From contig NQJH01000212.1 of assembly GCA_002256685.1 (NCBI GenBank), positions 1 to 5,494 of the forward strand: a DNA stretch of 5,494 bases, read 5' to 3'. Below the pieces are notes generated by a model that saw nothing but the letters and a program-made list of their open reading frames with translations, was not told where the DNA came from and did not search any database. Below, piece after piece: positions 5,314-5,494 of the stretch. The stretch comes from Methylococcaceae bacterium NSP1-2. GTDB lineage: Bacteria > Pseudomonadota > Gammaproteobacteria > Methylococcales > Methylomonadaceae. The stretch's first letter is position 1; each line of letters opens with the position of its first letter. Made by a program: the position numbers and the translations under genes.

Positions 5314-5494
5314 ATGAAAAAAATCCTTTTACCCTTAGCCGCTACCTTATTGTGCTTCACTGGCTTAGCAAACGCACATGGTCCAGTGCGCCAAGATACC
5401 GATGAAACTATCACTATTAATGCCCCCGCAGAAAAAGTTTGGGGTTTAATTAAAGATTTCGGTGATATAGCTACATGGCATTCTGAAGTATTCA
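5314..5494 (+). CDS. Exported SRPBCC-family protein, MxaD-like (second copy, cut by window end)
   Basis: Sixty codons are visible and the frame is open to the window edge. The start MKKILLPLAATLLCF leads a signal peptide with predicted cleavage after ANA, so the mature protein again begins at His22 with HGPVRQDTD. Residues 22-51 match those of the first copy at 27 of 30 positions (differences Asp40Glu, Ile45Leu, Asn48Asp), while the signal peptides differ strongly. In this stretch I count eight synonymous codon changes, so the pair is not a recent exact duplication and the mature N-terminus is under selection. After FGD it reads IATWHSEVF, keeping the Trp-His expected for MxaD-type proteins and one residue longer than the first copy here. 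AAGAG at 5298-5302 is a weak, distant ribosome binding site. The role is presumably as for the first copy, in the periplasm. Confidence 0.85.
   Translation, partial: MKKILLPLAATLLCFTGLANAHGPVRQDTDETITINAPAEKVWGLIKDFGDIATWHSEVF

Overview
The window holds chromosomal DNA of moderate to low GC content. It most likely comes from a gammaproteobacterium, and possibly from a methylotroph or methanotroph of the Methylococcales. That guess rests on two tandem genes for exported MxaD-like proteins (MxaD is known from methanol-oxidation gene clusters) and on the general look of the other proteins. No rRNA or other taxonomic marker is present, so it remains an inference. I see no mobile-element gene, CRISPR array, tRNA or rRNA.

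Left part (1-1571): a YgiD-type LigB-family extradiol dioxygenase is followed by a conserved protein of unknown function (890-1417). A 21-codon ORF (835-900) with its own good ribosome binding site precedes that gene and overlaps its start by 11 bases, in a different frame. A large imperfect inverted repeat (1494-1571) separates this block from the convergent minus-strand gene to its right.

Middle part (1590-2965): there are two minus-strand genes. One encodes a small protein with three zinc-ribbon units, two of them of the zf-TFIIB type. The other (2233-2730) encodes a mostly helical protein I do not recognise. A perfect 13-bp hairpin lies between them. The start of the unrecognised gene is divergent from the next gene, and the 235-bp gap between them contains an imperfect hairpin.

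Right part (2966-5494), all plus strand: a class I fructose-1,6-bisphosphate aldolase with its active-site residues intact; a strong hairpin; a SnoaL/NTF2-fold protein related to ketosteroid isomerases; a signal-peptide-bearing SRPBCC (MxaD-like) protein; a clear GC-rich terminator-like hairpin; and the start of a second, closely similar MxaD-like gene that runs off the window.

The genes do not form one obvious pathway. Most sit as single units separated by hairpins. Aldolase serves central carbon flow (glycolysis, gluconeogenesis, and the ribulose monophosphate cycle if the host is a methylotroph). The MxaD-like pair acts in the periplasm. No new multi-gene system is evident. The points most worth following are the tandem MxaD-like paralogs with a conserved His-Gly-Pro mature N-terminus, and the short overlapping ORF in front of the unknown gene.
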